DNA from: Cyclina sinensis
Taxonomy: Eukaryota > Mollusca > Bivalvia > Venerida > Veneridae
Reading direction: 5' to 3'
NCBI GenBank assembly: GCA_012932295.1
Contig: JAAONU010000014.1
Location: forward strand, 3,056,501 to 3,120,500
Length of the DNA stretch: 64,000 nt
Part shown: positions 1-13,720 of the stretch, piece by piece
Numbering within the stretch: the first letter of the stretch is position 1
Layout of the letters: every line of letters begins with the position of its first letter
Notes under the pieces: generated by a model
Told to the model about the DNA's origin: nothing
What the model saw: the letters and a program-made list of their open reading frames with translations, nothing else
Databases searched by the model: none
Program-made: the position numbers and the translations under genes

Positions 1-1050
1 AGATATTTTGTATGTTGCATTTTGTAGAGGACCTCTACCAAGTTTGTTAGCTCACCTGAGCCTTTGGCTCATAGTAAGCTATTGTGACTGGACTTCGTCC
101 ATCGTCTGTCAACAATTTCATTCAAACGACATCTCCTCTGAAACCTCTGGGCCAGATTTGATGAAACTTGCCTGGGATGTTCCTTGCATGAAGCTCTACC
201 ACAGTTGTTCAAAGAATTCAATCCCATCAAGAACTCTGGTTGCTATGGCAACTTAAAGGGAAAAAAACTTTGAAAATCTTCTTGTCTGAAACCACAAGGC
301 CCTGAGCCTTAAGATTTGGTATGTAGCATTGTGTAGTGGACCTCTATCAAGTTTGTTAAAATAATGTCCCTGGGGTCAAATTTGGCCCCACCCCGGGGGG
401 TCAGTTGATTTTACATAGTCTTATATAGTGAAACTTTAAAAGTCTTCTTGTCTGAAACCACAAGGCCCTGAGCCTTAAGATTTGGTATGGGACATTGTCT
501 AGTGAACCTCTACAAAGTTTGTTCAAATTTTGCCCCTGGGGTCAAATTTGGCCCCACCCCGGGTGTCAACTGATTTAACATGGTAAAACTTTAAAAATCT
601 TCTTGTCTGAAACCACAAGGCCCTGAGCCTTAAGATTTGGTATGTAGCAGTGTCGTGTGGACCTCTACCAAGTTTGTTGAAATTAAGCCCCTGGTTCAAA
701 TTTGGCCCCTACCTGGGGGTCAAGGATTTTACAAAGGCATATATAGTAAAACTTTAAAAATCTTCTTGTGTGAAACCACAAGGCCCCGAGATCTAAGATT
801 TGTAGCATTGTCTTGTGGACCTCTACCAAGTTTGTTCAAATTATGCCCCCGGGGTCAAATTTGGCCCTGCCCTGGGGGTCAACTTATTTTACATAGGGAA
901 AACTTTGAAAATCTTCTTGTTTGTATAAAATATGAGATCTTTGAATATCTTCAGTTAGAAAATGTAATGTTGCATCTGATGTTTGCTTAACGGTAGACCC
1001 TCAGGCAAAGTACTCAGGTGAGCGATCCAGGGCCATCATGGCCCTCTTGT
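1..1050 (+). repeat. Tandem-repeat array, ~160-base unit, in an OGT intron
   Basis: Five to six imperfect copies of a unit of about 155-166 bases. The marker ACCACAAGGC starts at 291, 457, 612 and 775, giving periods of 166, 155 and 163, and 'ACCTCTACCAAGTTTGTT' recurs in the same register. Copies differ by small indels and substitutions, so the array is not young. It is cut by the window start. It closes with a perfect 8-base inverted repeat, AGGGCCAT-C-ATGGCCCT, at 1029-1045, followed by CTTGTTT. I recall very similar arrays as abundant dispersed elements in clam genomes; a non-autonomous tandem-repeat element (pearl or Helitron-like) is my inference. The open frames here (8-256, 637-990) only follow the repeat. 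Confidence 0.85.
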
Positions 1051-1214
1051 TTACAGATTAGACATTTAAAAATCTTGTAAATGACCTTGCAGTAGGAATC
1101 GACTTGATATCTTCAAAATAATTGTAATTTTGTTTAGGATTCTGAGAGTATTAGGATTGAAAACCTTATTATCACTTAATCAGTGAGAATCTCTTTTTTT
1201 ATAATTTGCTGTAG

Positions 1215-1456
1215 GAGGAACATGTACGACGTGGACAGTTAGCTGATGTATGTTTAGACACCCCTCTCTGCAATGGCCACACCACAGGCATGGATGTGTT
1301 ATGGGCTGGCACTCCTATGGTGACCATGCCAGAAGAGACCCTGGCATCGCGAGTAGCCTCCTCCCAGCTGAAAGCTCTCGGTTGTCCTGAACTGATAGCC
1401 AGAGATAGAGAGGACTATGTAGATATTGCAGCCAGGCTTGGAAATGACAAGGAGCA
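1215..1456 (+). CDS. OGT: O-GlcNAc transferase (OGT), penultimate coding exon
   Basis: OGT transfers N-acetylglucosamine from UDP-GlcNAc to serine/threonine of nuclear and cytoplasmic proteins. This exon encodes part of the C-terminal catalytic lobe (GT41, GT-B fold). It reads [20 protein letters not shown], then [18 protein letters not shown], which I recognise as nearly identical to animal OGT; the stretch from HVRRG through the threonine pair of GHTTG lies in the UDP-binding region. The acceptor is TTTGCTGTAG at 1205-1214 after a T-rich tract; the donor is GTAAGT at 1457. The exon starts in phase 0 and ends after two bases of a codon, which the next exon completes as histidine. One visible difference from the vertebrate protein is MPEETLASR, where I recall MPGETLASR. 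Upstream exons, including the TPR repeats, lie outside the window. Confidence 0.97.
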
Positions 1457-2067
1457 GTAAGTAAAACTTTACAACATAAATAGAAAGTCTTTATGGAGAA
1501 TAGGGGACTGGTTCTTCCAAAGAATGGTGCTGGATAATATTTTACATGAAAAATTTTAAAACAAAATAATGGGCATTCAGATTTGTCTAAAAAAAAAAAT
1601 TTGTGCTGTCAATAGTTTAGTAATGCTTTTGGGGAAGACATGCTCAAATAAACAGAGTTTCCAGAAAGGTTTCTGGTATTTGGTCAAAGTGAAATCAGAG
1701 TAGCTATATTAGAACAAAATTGTAGTTTACAAGGAAAACTGATGTTGGTTCCTCCTTCTGTACTTTTTGTTAAAAAATAGAAGATTGGATACAACTCAGA
1801 CTTCAATTCTGTGATGAAAGAAAATGATTAGATCAGTTGTTAATTTGAAGAGTGACGTTGAAAGATATTTAGGATTGTGTGTATGTTAAAAGGTTTGGCA
1901 TGAGATTCCTATTATTAACAGTGTTTGTCGGTATTTTATGGTGTCTACTGTCAACAAGATGTGTAAGATATATATTGCACAGTGAGAAACACATAACAAC
2001 AGTATATGTTACAATGATTATTATGATGTAGTTAGATAGGTTTAGTTTTCATTTACTTTTGTTTCAG

Positions 2068-2224
2068 TTTGCGATCAATGCGGGCCAAGGTGTGGAAGGC
2101 ACGGCTCACTAGTCCATTGTTTAACTGTCAAATGTATGCACACAACATGGAGAAGGTGTTCTGGCAGATGTGGAAGATATATTCTCAAGGAGGAGGCCCC
2201 AGACATATAACACAGCTCGATTAA
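2068..2224 (+). CDS. OGT: O-GlcNAc transferase (OGT), terminal coding exon with stop
   Basis: Acceptor TTTACTTTTGTTTCAG ends at 2067. With the two bases carried over, the frame reads H-LRSMRAKVWKARLTSPLF, then NCQMYAHNMEKVFWQMWKIY and a short tail ending RHITQLD, with TAA at 2222-2224. This aligns with the extreme C-terminus of animal OGT (KVRGKVWK, ISSPLFNTKQY, ELERLYLQMWEHY as I recall them); LTSPLFN and QMW are the clearest matches. The last 13 or so residues (SQGGGPRHITQLD) do not resemble the vertebrate tail, as expected for a variable C-terminus. The gene runs toward Phox2 on the opposite strand, so the two are convergent, with about 5.4 kb between likely polyadenylation sites. Confidence 0.96.
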
Positions 2225-4145
2225 GTTAACATGCTCAGTTAATTCACATGTTAGAGTGAGTTCCCACTCTTGATATAGTTAAATATGTTGTGATTTGTTT
2301 CCAGACATTAAAATGTTTAACTCATGTGACAAGGGAAAAAACCATTGATGGGCTTTCCTAGTCTCTTTTTGGAAGTAACAATTTTAAGGCATGATTTATT
2401 CCAGTATTGTCCATACTGTTATAAGATCAGCAATGAAAGATGAAGAGATTTTTTGTTCCATTTTGATCATTGAAGATTAAAGATTTACCTTGGATTGAAA
2501 TGATAATTGTTTCATCTTTATATCTGGCTTATTTATTTTAAGAAACTTAAGTGAAAGAGCAGTCATTATATTTTTTCTCCATATTAAACACAATTTAAAG
2601 TATCATGATGGCTTCTACACAACAAGGTACAAAATGAAAATGGAAAGATAACGTCTGTTTGAGTTTTAGGTACATGGAAATGTCACACTGTTGATTTTAA
2701 ATGCATTTTAGGGCATTTTCAAAGGTAGATGTGCTCTATACATAACACGTTAACTGCAACTAGACAATTAAAAAAAAATCTGCATGTTTACAGTGATGTG
2801 AAGTTTTAGCTATAATTTCTTGTTTCAATTTTCCATTCTTAAACTATTTATACAGTTTTGTTTTTTTAACCACTTTAAGTTGCAGTGCAGTGATTTAGCT
2901 TATCAATTTGAATTGTAGATAATGTAATTGTTTGAACTGTAGAATTATGAAATTGTTATAACTGCAGAAAAATGAAAAAAAGCTATTTAGCTGCAGATTT
3001 TTTGGGAATGAATTTTTATAAGTTACAGGAATATAAAATTGTTGTTACAGTAGGAAACGAAATTGTTTGAAATGCAGTGGTATGAAATTTCGTTTGATTT
3101 TATAATCAGGTACTTATTGTTAAATCTTTTTTATAAATACATTTAAGAACTGGACTGGAAATCAAAGTAACTTACAAGTATTTATTTATGTTTATACCCA
3201 ATTTGCATGTTTTCTTTATCAGTGAAAGTTAAATTCGTATTTCTAAGTCAATGCTGTAAAATTAATTGAAACTATTTTGTTATCTTTTTTAATGGTTATG
3301 ATATTTGAGATAAGTAATATAGTACAGAACAGAAAGTCAAGTCATTTTGTTTATACATAGCTTGAACTCCTTGTTTTATTTCATGTGTTTAATTGAAATA
3401 CAAGCAGTGATTGAAATGTGGCTCTACAAATACTCGGAACCAAGAACAACAAGAGGTAGTCCAGTACATTTAACAGTTATGGGGTTCTAACTAGTTTATT
3501 TCATTTTGTAGAATTATGACCTCACCACTGAGCTATGCTTTTAAATAATAATTGTTGATAATCAGGCCATGTTCCAAAGAGATAATATATACTGACAGTT
3601 TTCGGCAAGATGTTATGTAAACCTTTACAAAAATGTCTTGTTGATATGAATTGCAGCTTTTAGTTTGATTCTTAGAACACAAAGCTCACGGTTGTGGTTG
3701 GTGACAGATTTTGTTAGATTTGAAAATCAACATGTTTAATACAGTGTCACCAGGTATCTGTGTCAGAGAAGGCAAGTAACTATTGCATGTTATACATACA
3801 TACAATGTGTACTTCTTACATGAAGTTATGGAATCTAGGCAGTAACGAATGTGATGTGTTCACTCGTGTTGTACAAATTAGTGTAAGAAATGATGGTGTA
3901 CAAACTAATTACTTTTTTGTCTTGTACAAAGAAATCTGCGAATTCTCAATAGATTAATGTACATAAAACAAATTTGGAATGAAATTCCAATTCATTGCGG
4001 TACTGATGATTATCTTTTAAATGTTTGTAGATAGCGTTGCATTGTACTTAGTTGGTGTCCTTGTATTGGTGTCTGCTTGTTATTTTATTGTAGTTACTGC
4101 ATTGAAAAGAGTGATTTCACAGAAATAAAATCTTGTATCATTTCG
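2225..4145 (+). other. OGT: Probable OGT 3' untranslated region
   Basis: AT-rich, with no coding exon visible. The first clear AATAAA downstream of the OGT stop is at 4124-4129, followed by a TG/T-rich stretch (TCTTGTATCATTT), so a 3' UTR of about 1.9 kb is plausible. ATTAAA variants occur earlier (near 2475) and could be used instead. The frame at 3760-3957 looks like chance. Extent is inferred, not demonstrated. Confidence 0.4.
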
Positions 4146-4389
4146 GATTTGCCTTTTATTATAACTAACACTTCAGTCTTTATTTTTGCCCTTTTAATAG
4201 CCCCAGGTTCCAAGTGTCAAGGTGAGAAATCATTTTCAGATTATATGAAATACTGCGAGTCTTTCTGTATCTGCCCTGTAATTCATTGGCTCATCACATA
4301 ATTTTAAAATAACATTTCAATTGTCTATTTCGTCTATCTGGCCAAATGATACAGAATATTGTATACCTGTATTGTATTCTCAGCAACTC

Positions 4390-4570
4390 GGTGGAACTTT
4401 AGAGGATCGCATGCAGCTGAGGTAACGGTGGAGGTGGAGCTTCCTTCCTTAGCAAAAGCATCTAACAGCTACCCATATCACTTCCATAGTGCTATTTCGA
4501 GCTAAACACGTCATTCGTCACGTGACGGCTCTTTTTAAAAAGTGATTTTCTTGCCCAAGATAAAGAGAAA
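4390..4570. promoter_or_regulatory. CpG-retaining island with perfect GTCACGTGAC palindrome
   Basis: A short stretch of higher GC in AT-rich surroundings, with several CpG dinucleotides and the 10-base palindrome GTCACGTGAC at 4517-4526. This is the bHLH-leucine-zipper (TFEB/MITF/USF-type, 'CLEAR') consensus. A CAG acceptor-like site and a GAG|GTAACG donor-like site bracket about 36 bases near 4384-4421, so an alternative short exon cannot be excluded. No gene start is visible nearby. Confidence 0.3.
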
Positions 4571-5556
4571 ATTTACTCGAGTTATTTATGATCGTTAGGG
4601 TTAGTGTCAGTTCTACAAGCATAACGTTATATAGCTGACTTTAAAAGCCAGCACTGTCGATAAGGTAATCCATCAGTGAAATTAATTTCATGAGAAATAT
4701 CTAATTAACATACCAGTCCTTGCTTTTGGCACCACTTCCTTTAGGACAATCTTGTGAGTTCAACTTGGCACCGTATGGAAATGTTTTAACAAAATCTTTA
4801 CTTACTGTAGTGTTGTTGAGAGGCTTTGGATCCACCAATGACTTTTTAGGGAAGCATACGTTTAGTAACTGCCGCGTTTGCTCAAAATACTATTTCTGTT
4901 TATCTAAATACTAAACATGCCGTTCTTTTGAGCCACATTGGTGACCACTGATTGCCTTTCCGCCCAGAGATTGTCATACAGAGTAACTTACGGTGTGCGT
5001 AAGTAGAAACATCTCGGTAAGCTCAAGAGACCTTTAAATTCAATAGTGCTGACATAACAAGCTCTATTCGTACATATTTTATTATAACATGTAGTATCTA
5101 CCATGCTAACTGCCACAGAAAAGTCAGTCCTTATAGCTATTGGTCAACCCACGTGTAATACACGACATCCGCTTCGAATCATGCAGCCCATCTGAAATAA
5201 AAGCCGAAGGTAAGGTCTTTGTTAGGACTGAAGTGTGTAAACTATCATTGTTTTACCCAAAAGAAATATTTCAATGTAGTTCAACTGAGTTGGTACGTCC
5301 TTTTCGCGCGCTTGCAAATCAAGAAATATTAAACTTGAGTTGATATTCTTCCTCTAAGTTCCATTGATAATTCAGAAATGCACCAAAATACGGCGAACAT
5401 TATAGAAGACGATTCTTGTTATAAGCTGAGACTCATACATTTTTATGATCACATTTTTTTTCCTGGGGACTATGAAATGGAGCCAGAATCCTTAGAGTGA
5501 ACTGTTTAACACAGAAAAGCAACCCGCTATACTTTTTTAACGCAAAGTAGACATAG

Positions 5557-5623
5557 GCAAACGATGCAGACCCAGATCAGACGTCGCAATATACGGCGTC
5601 TGATCAGGGTCTACACTGTTTGC
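5557..5623. mobile_element. Palindromic hairpin of a MITE-like element
   Basis: Left arm 5557-5583 (GCAAACGATGCAGACCC...) and right arm 5597-5623 (...GGGTCTACACTGTTTGC) pair at 23 of 27 positions around a 13-base loop. The inner 15 bases (GATCAGACG core) pair with a single mismatch. I recall very similar palindromes, with 'CTGATCAGGGTCTACRCTGTTTGC', as a common dispersed repeat in bivalves. The element probably extends to about 5530-5735; its ends are not defined here and no transposase is present. Confidence 0.6.
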
Positions 5624-5739
5624 ATAAAGGACTTTCTTCCCTAAATAGACTAAAATTGAAAATTTATACCAGAAACCCTTCTGAAAATGGACTCGTCCAA
5701 CTGACAAGGATGGAATAATCCATCAAGCATAAATAGGTT

Positions 5740-6400
5740 AATAACTTAATTTTAATCTGTAACTAATTTGATGAATTGTTCGAGAGAGGATAGCTATAAA
5801 CAAGGTTTATACAGAACAGAAAAGTATCATGCAATAATTTCCTTTTCATTTGATTAACATAACGATTTAATTGGTTAAGAAATGTTTGAAACACCGGTAT
5901 GACAATATTTATATCATAAGAACACGTTTCTATGTAAGTTTTAGTTTTCATAACACGTAATACAATTAAGTTGATAAGCTTTATCATTCAAAATTCACTA
6001 TCATCACCTTCATCAGTAGCGGCATCAACATCATCATTTTTTATATTTAAGATTAGTTATTTATTTAGAAAGTCAAAACCGATTGCGATAAAAAATTCAT
6101 CTTCATCATTTTTATTTTTTGTCTTATTATTCTATCGTAGATTACTTCTTATTTGAATGGTCCTTACAGATTTCGCAATAAAATACTTTATCATCATCAT
6201 CATCATCAGGATTCATTATTATCGTTGGATATTATTATTATTATTTATTATTATTATTATTATCCTAGATCACTTATTACTTAAAATTGTCTCTACCGTT
6301 TTTGTGATAAAAACTTTCTTGAATTCAAGTTCTAACAAAACCTCAGTAGACAATAGATTGTCTTGAAATATCTCACTAGAATTATATGTCACTAGACCCT
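5740..6400. repeat. AT-rich spacer with (ATC)n and (TTA)n microsatellites
   Basis: CATCATCAT runs near 6000-6035 and 6190-6207, followed by (TTA)n at about 6230-6262. The three open frames (5763-5987 on -, 5971-6156 and 6157-6366 on +) are translations of these simple repeats and are not genes. Confidence 0.7.
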
Positions 6401-6419
6401 TGCTTTGAGATTACAACCA

Positions 6420-6760
6420 TGAACGTCATTTGTCTCATGGGAAATTTCCGTTATCATTAGGCTCCGAGTAATTATTTATAATTGAATTACCCGCTACAAA
6501 GTCTCATTACGCCGGTAGAGGCGTGTCTATGTACAGAAGTATCTATGGTTGACAATGCTGTCGCACACTAAAAAGCATCTTTAGATGTGTATCTTTAAGA
6601 ATTACAGTGTTTATGTATGTTAGTTGGTATTGTAGACTTTGCTCCCGAGGATGGTTTCATGGACTAAATGTAATGTGCAATATGATTACAGTTCGAATTT
6701 CGCAGACGCCATAAATACACCAATGGTCTTTCGACAGAAGACGTCTAACCGTTGTTTCTT
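6420..6760. promoter_or_regulatory. Candidate cis-regulatory element downstream of Phox2, with P3 homeodomain site
   Basis: Complex sequence with CpGs (GGTAGAGGCGTGTC, TTACGCCGG) stands out against the low-complexity flanks. TAATTGAATTA at 6479-6489 exactly fits the P3 dimer site of paired-class homeodomains (TAAT-YNR-ATTA). It lies 3.1 kb beyond the Phox2 stop. No open frame. Regulatory function is inferred from composition and motif only. Confidence 0.35.
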
Positions 6761-8870
6761 GTATTTTTCATGACCTTTAAAAAAAGAACAACTCATATTT
6801 CTAAAAAGGGACTCGGACACCTTGGACCTCGTTCATCGAATCGATCTTCTAACTTTTAGCACTTAATGTTGGGTTTTTACATGTTGGGTTTTTACTGAGC
6901 TTGAACCCATCTTGTGCCCAAGTTTTCTCATATGTAAGAGATTCCAGTTGAATATAGACCATCCTTTAGTCTCGGTTATCTACAGCAAGATACCGTTGGG
7001 ACTACATGTATACATATATATTTCTAACCACATTTCGCGATAACAAAAAAATGATATAAGCAGAGCAAAAACTTGTAAAACACATTTTAATAGTTTTTCT
7101 CACAAAGAAAATTCAAAATATTGCTCAATGTGTACGATAGAATATATATACAATGAAATTTTATATGGAAGAACGACATTAAATACAAAATATAAATGAC
7201 AATTTTATCAACTATTCCTCAGAATTAACATAATGAAGAGTGGACTGAATGGAAGACAGACTTAAAAATCCACATATACTACTGTAACTGTAAATGACGA
7301 TATCAAAAAAGTAATAATTAATCGCAGTCTGTGAATGTTGTAACATGGCAAAAGTTAAATGAATGCTTCGCGTATTATTTCCAAGAGCCTTTAGCCTGTT
7401 TGCCAAAACGAGTTAATAGGACAATAAGGAATCCAAAGCTGAAAATGGCTTATCACAAACATGGTATGAACAATTTTAGTATGCAGTTAATTTCAAACAT
7501 TTGGAAGATTCTGAAAAGTTTACTAATGCAGGCAATATTTTGCCTGACTAGATTTAACTTACAGTCAAACAACGACTGTAAAAAATGGCATTGGCACAAA
7601 GTATAAATGTCTGAGAACCTCTCTTATGAACACAAAGTCAGCATAAATCAAGTAAATCACATGGAAGCTCGATTAATATTTGGCACACAATTTTTGATAC
7701 TATGTATTAGTTTCGTATTTTTGTAACAGTGCAAGTAAATGTTGGCATGAAAATAAAAAACCTTGGAAGATCACCAACAAGTAGACGTCTATTTACAGGG
7801 TTTAAAGTCAGCAAAACTATATATGTATGTAGCATTAGTCATTACAACTTAATGCAGCAACTAATGATGAAAAATAACCTTTTGACTAGATTTTTAGCCG
7901 AGCGTCTAAATCGTTTGGCAAACCCAACCTAATCTACAAAATGATAGGCTGGACTTTCAAGTGTCTAATATAAAATAGAAATACGATTTTTATTTGGCAC
8001 ATTGCATCTCAAAAGAAAACAGCCCTCATCTTACAGCATGGCTGACCAACTATTTATTATACACTAGACCATCCACACACTTGGAGAAACAATTAAAGTT
8101 TTTCAAAAACATTTAAAACTTGTGAAACTGCTGTCGATATTGTAAATATTTAGGTACAGTTTTTATAATAATATGTTAAGATATTAAAATCTTGTTCTTG
8201 ATCAAACTAGGCATAGTTTATTTGCCAGGTATGCTTACGATGCATCACCTGAATACAGCTTGAAATACAGATGTTTGTATACCTGCAACTGCATATATAA
8301 TACAAACGATCCAAAAGATAGAACATTCGGTCCTAATGCATTTTACGAGTTCTTTTAGATGTTCAAAAGTTTTTCAGGGGTGTTTTTCATGTATTCACGT
8401 GACATTGCAGGATCAGCACTGTCTTTTGCGAAAACTGATTCAGCTACAGACATTGTTTGAATGCCCTTGAATAAGATGGGGAAAAAATCGTTTCTAGAAA
8501 GCAATTAGTAAACATCATGAAAATATCTTGAACTTTTTGTTTAAAAATGCACCTATATACCTAAAATATAAAACAAGCAAGTACAGTGTTATTTCAGAAT
8601 ATGTTCAACCAAATTATGAATTCAATTACTCTAGATGCGACTAATTTCCTGAAATCAGCATATCAGCAGAAATGAAATTTAAGAGTAATGCTGCAAGTGT
8701 CTAAGTATGGAACAGGGTGAATTCGAATGTGTCATTAAACTTCTCACTTAAACGAACATAAAATTTCAAGGATTCGTAATACGCAGTGACATTTCATTCA
8801 AGTGCTCTGAAAAATTGTTTCCGTATTTAAGCATGGCAATTCAAAACGGAACATGCTTCTTTCACATCAA
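6760..8870. other. AT-rich intergenic DNA, no gene seen
   Basis: No exon, hairpin or array stands out. The frames at 7212-7406 (-), 7331-7606 and 7729-7932 (+) lack recognisable domains and are within chance length for this composition. Confidence 0.6.
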
Positions 8871-9551
8871 TTTTATTTTTTTTTTCAAATTTGATTATTG
8901 AAACTAAATTGCTTATTTCAAAACTTGTCAGTATTTAGCAAGTATTTCTATTTTAAAAAATAAAGTTATTTTACTATACATGCATGCGCCTATTTTGCTT
9001 TGGAAACATAACTCAATAAACAAACGTAATTTTTTTTCTTTGCACCAACCTTTAGACAAGTATTGGTTGCAAATCATAAAAAGCGTATTTTTTCTTTGAA
9101 ATTTGTAGTCCCAAAACATGTATATGTAATGCACAAGAATATGAAAATTTAAAACAAATACATATATGTTATCAAAACGAACGTATGTGCATGTATCAAC
9201 AAAAATTTGAAGGACCATATATAAACAATTTAATCTCACAGCAGGTTTTCTATGAGCTTTTAGGCCAAAGTCGCTTCCAACAATTTGAGGTCAATGAGCT
9301 GTTTTTTTTCCACCGCCATAACTTCTCGCGTTCTAGAATAAATTGACGCACAATACTCGTTTTTCGACTTTCTCTGATTCGATACATCACTCCTTTTGTA
9401 TACCTCTGTTTGAAATATTCGCAATATACAGGCCGAGCTTCAGGTAGTGGTGTAGAGTGGCGACAAATTCTGTATGAATACTTTCATACAGTTAGAAATG
9501 GAGTATTTATACGGTTAGAAATGAAATAGATACAAAATATGGTTGTATATG
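8850..9551 (-). other. Phox2: Probable Phox2 3' untranslated region
   Basis: Reading the - strand from the stop at 9552, the first AATAAA is at 8877-8872, about 680 bases downstream and next to an A-rich run. The first 300 bases of the UTR (9250-9551) are CpG-bearing and of higher complexity than the sequence beyond. The frame at 8928-9239 inside it looks like chance. Confidence 0.4.
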
Positions 9552-9736
9552 TTAGAACATTGGCGCTGATATTGGTATTTTGGTGTCCATTGCACTCTGT
9601 GGGTAGTCTGAGACTGTGGATGACAGGATGCTTGAGTAAGGTCCTGGAAGTGCAGGCACGCCAAGCATTGATGACGTCATCTTGCCGGGGTTATTGATTT
9701 GGTTAGACCATTTTGGTGGTTCGTTTGGTGATTTAG
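9552..9736 (-). CDS. Phox2: Phox2 homeobox gene, exon 4 (C-terminus and stop)
   Basis: Acceptor TGCATGTTTCAG ends at 9737 on the - strand. The exon's first two bases complete a codon begun by a single G in exon 3, giving A-KSPNEPPKWSNQ, and it ends ...PYSSILSSTVSD...ISAPMF with TAA at 9554-9552. The pattern KW...GP(Y/F)xS(I/V)LSS near the end and the final MF resemble what I recall of the PHOX2B C-terminus (GPFASVLSS...SSMF), so this is the true last exon, encoding 60 residues. No polyalanine tract is present here, unlike in vertebrate PHOX2B. Confidence 0.9.
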
Positions 9737-10176
9737 CTGAAACATGCAAAATCATATTACAAAATTTGGATAACATTGTTTATTTGATCTTTTTTATTTC
9801 ATTTTTTATTATGTTTTTATAGTTTAAGGATAGTTCCGTGATTCTTACGAAGCATGCGCTAATTTAATCTTGGTCACGAGTTGTTGTTGTTTTTATGCTC
9901 CAACTACATTTATATCAATGTGGGTAAAGGTGTCTTGAGCATACTGAAGGCGTATCAGATCCCATTTAATATTAGTTTCTAATCAGAAAATAAAGTGTTT
10001 TTAAATCAGCCTATAGCCTTTGAGACGTTTAAATTATATATTTGCTCAAAGAGTATGGCACTTATTTTGATATATGTAACCGTTTACTTAAAAATGTAAA
10101 ATGCATTGTCTTAAATATTTGTTTCATTTTTAATCCACGAAAAAAAAAACGTTTATCTATTTGTAACTATAAGTAC

Positions 10177-10390
10177 CTTGTGAGTCTTCAAGTGACTTCG
10201 GTTTTTCTTTGCTGATGTTGTTGTTGTTATTATTGTTATTGCTACTGTTACTTGTATTGTTATTATTGCTGCTGGTTCCACTGTTGTTTTCTTGTTTCAC
10301 TGGCGGGCTCTGAGGCTGAGACTGGTTCTGCTGTTGTTGCTTGGCTCTCTCCATTTTACGGAATTTTGCGCGACGATTCTGGAACCATAC
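10177..10390 (-). CDS. Phox2: Phox2 homeobox gene, exon 3 (end of homeodomain, Q/N-rich linker)
   Basis: Acceptor CATTTTAG ends at 10391 (- strand). The exon opens with VWFQNRRAKFRKMERA, the end of homeodomain helix 3 (W48, F49, Q50, N51, R53), placing this intron between residues 46 and 47 of the homeodomain as is usual for paired-like genes. The AKFRK ending, with F56 where many paired-like proteins have W, is characteristic of Phox2. A disordered linker follows (about residues 168-222): a glutamine run, then PPVKQE (a possible SUMO-type motif), then serine-interrupted asparagine runs of 4 and 8. Donor GTACTT at 10176 is slightly non-consensus but leaves one base, matching exon 4's phase. 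Exon length is 214 bases. Confidence 0.95.
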
Positions 10391-12099
<1,709 letters not shown>

Positions 12100-12100
<1 letters not shown>

Positions 12101-12660
12101 TTGCCAAAGAAAAAGATAAAAGAAAAGAGAACCACGCATTAATTTCAGGCGTCATTTGGCCGGGGGAACGAATTATACAGTGGTACAGACGAAGTATAAC
12201 TTGGTTCGTTAGATCAATAGTAAGCGGTCAATCTTTTACATTTATTTATCAAAATGTTTATCTAATAATTTCTCTATATTTTGTCTGTTTCACCGAGTTA
12301 GCTGGCACAAAATTGGAACAATGGAATGAGAGGGCAACCTATGGAAAACACGATCCCGTACACCGTGGTCTGGATTGTGTCAATGTCTCGCGGAAGATCG
12401 AAAATGGGACGTAATGGCATCTCGGGAGAATCGAATCCACATCAACGATTTGTAATGAATCGCTTCGTCCATAATTATTATTGATCTGTATTGTATGTCG
12501 TATATCTTGAAAAATGAAAAGCTTGGAAAACGTTTTCCTGAGATAACATTATAGCTGAGTGTTATAGAGTTTGACATTTTGTTTGGCTTGCCCAATTTAC
12601 GTCGTATTTCTTTCCAATTTAGGATATTATGCTAATCCTTGCCATCGTGTGAGTGAAGCG
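12100..12660. promoter_or_regulatory. Candidate intronic regulatory island (Phox2 intron 1)
   Basis: About 560 bases of mixed composition with many retained CpGs (GGCGTC, GGCCGGGGGAACG, CTCGCGG, GGACGTAATGG), in strong contrast with the AT-rich runs beyond 12700. ATTA/TAAT cores are present (CATAATTATTATTG). There is no open frame longer than chance (12380-12595 on - has no domain). Such islands in the long first intron of a developmental homeobox gene are commonly enhancers; that role is inference. Confidence 0.35.
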
Positions 12661-13720
12661 TCGTCTTAAGAGATTCTTAGGTTTTTTGTTGCTTGTAGTG
12701 GCAGAAAGTAACTAAACATTCCTAACTGTTTAACTTCTTTAAAAGAATTTTATACTTCATGCTTTTCATATTTTCATTTTCTTTTTCTTGTATAATTCAC
12801 CCTAAATGTTAACTGAAAAAAACAACATATTTTGAAATTATAATTGCATTTATATTGTATCTATTATTGATTTGAATATATATTATTGCCTTTTCAGAAT
12901 TTTGAAACAAAATCAAAAGATTTACCAACTTTTCAATTTTGCCTAAAATATCTCAGTCTATAACCACCAGTAAGATAAAATTGAATTCATTTTTCCTTTT
13001 GTAAAATATACGGTTTTCTGTCTAAAATTATATGTTTAAATCTCAAAAATCTGAAGATCTGAAGAAAAAACTCTGAATCTATGAGTTTTATGTAAAAACG
13101 AAACAGATATTTAACAAAAATATTTCCAAGTGGTGTTTGTCTAATATAACTTTAAACACATTCACAATATGGATGCTTTGAACCTATGACCATTGAAATT
13201 TGTGTGGCAAAACACTGTTCACCTATTGTTCTCTCTTTTAATAATTGCATGTTTTATTTCTTTAAAGTTGTTCTCATTTCTTACTAAATTTGACAGGGTG
13301 TCGTATGTTATAATGGTGTATATTTTTAATGCATTACGATTTTCACATAAAGAAATTTTTGTTTTCGAATGTTGGTCAGTTGTAAATTAACGACTACACT
13401 ATTGTAAAAAGAGATTTTCAATTTCTTATATTCCCATATAATGTTAACAAACTATGCAAAAAGCGGTGTACGATAGCTGAAGGTAGCCTCGCACAAGAAA
13501 AAAACAACAACATGTCATTGGCACAGCTTTAGTTTGGCTTCGAAGTTTGGCTTTTTGCACAGTCTCAGAAATGAGTGTTCAGTGGTGGAGCTGGCACTCA
13601 CCATGAACTATGTCTGATACGTTTTGATTATAGTGGGGCGATTGCATAAAAAAGTTCCTAGACGGAAAACTATATAATTTGCTGCCGTCAGATTTTATTG
13701 GCAAATATTTAATTCTTGCG
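12660..13720. other. AT-rich intron sequence, nothing seen
   Basis: Low-complexity A/T-rich Phox2 intron 1 sequence. The open frame at 13193-13390 is F/L/I-rich and unsupported. Confidence 0.6.

Noticed and set aside
637..990. 117-codon frame in the first tandem array
   Set aside because: Composed of repeat units with indels and no domain; lies in an OGT intron.
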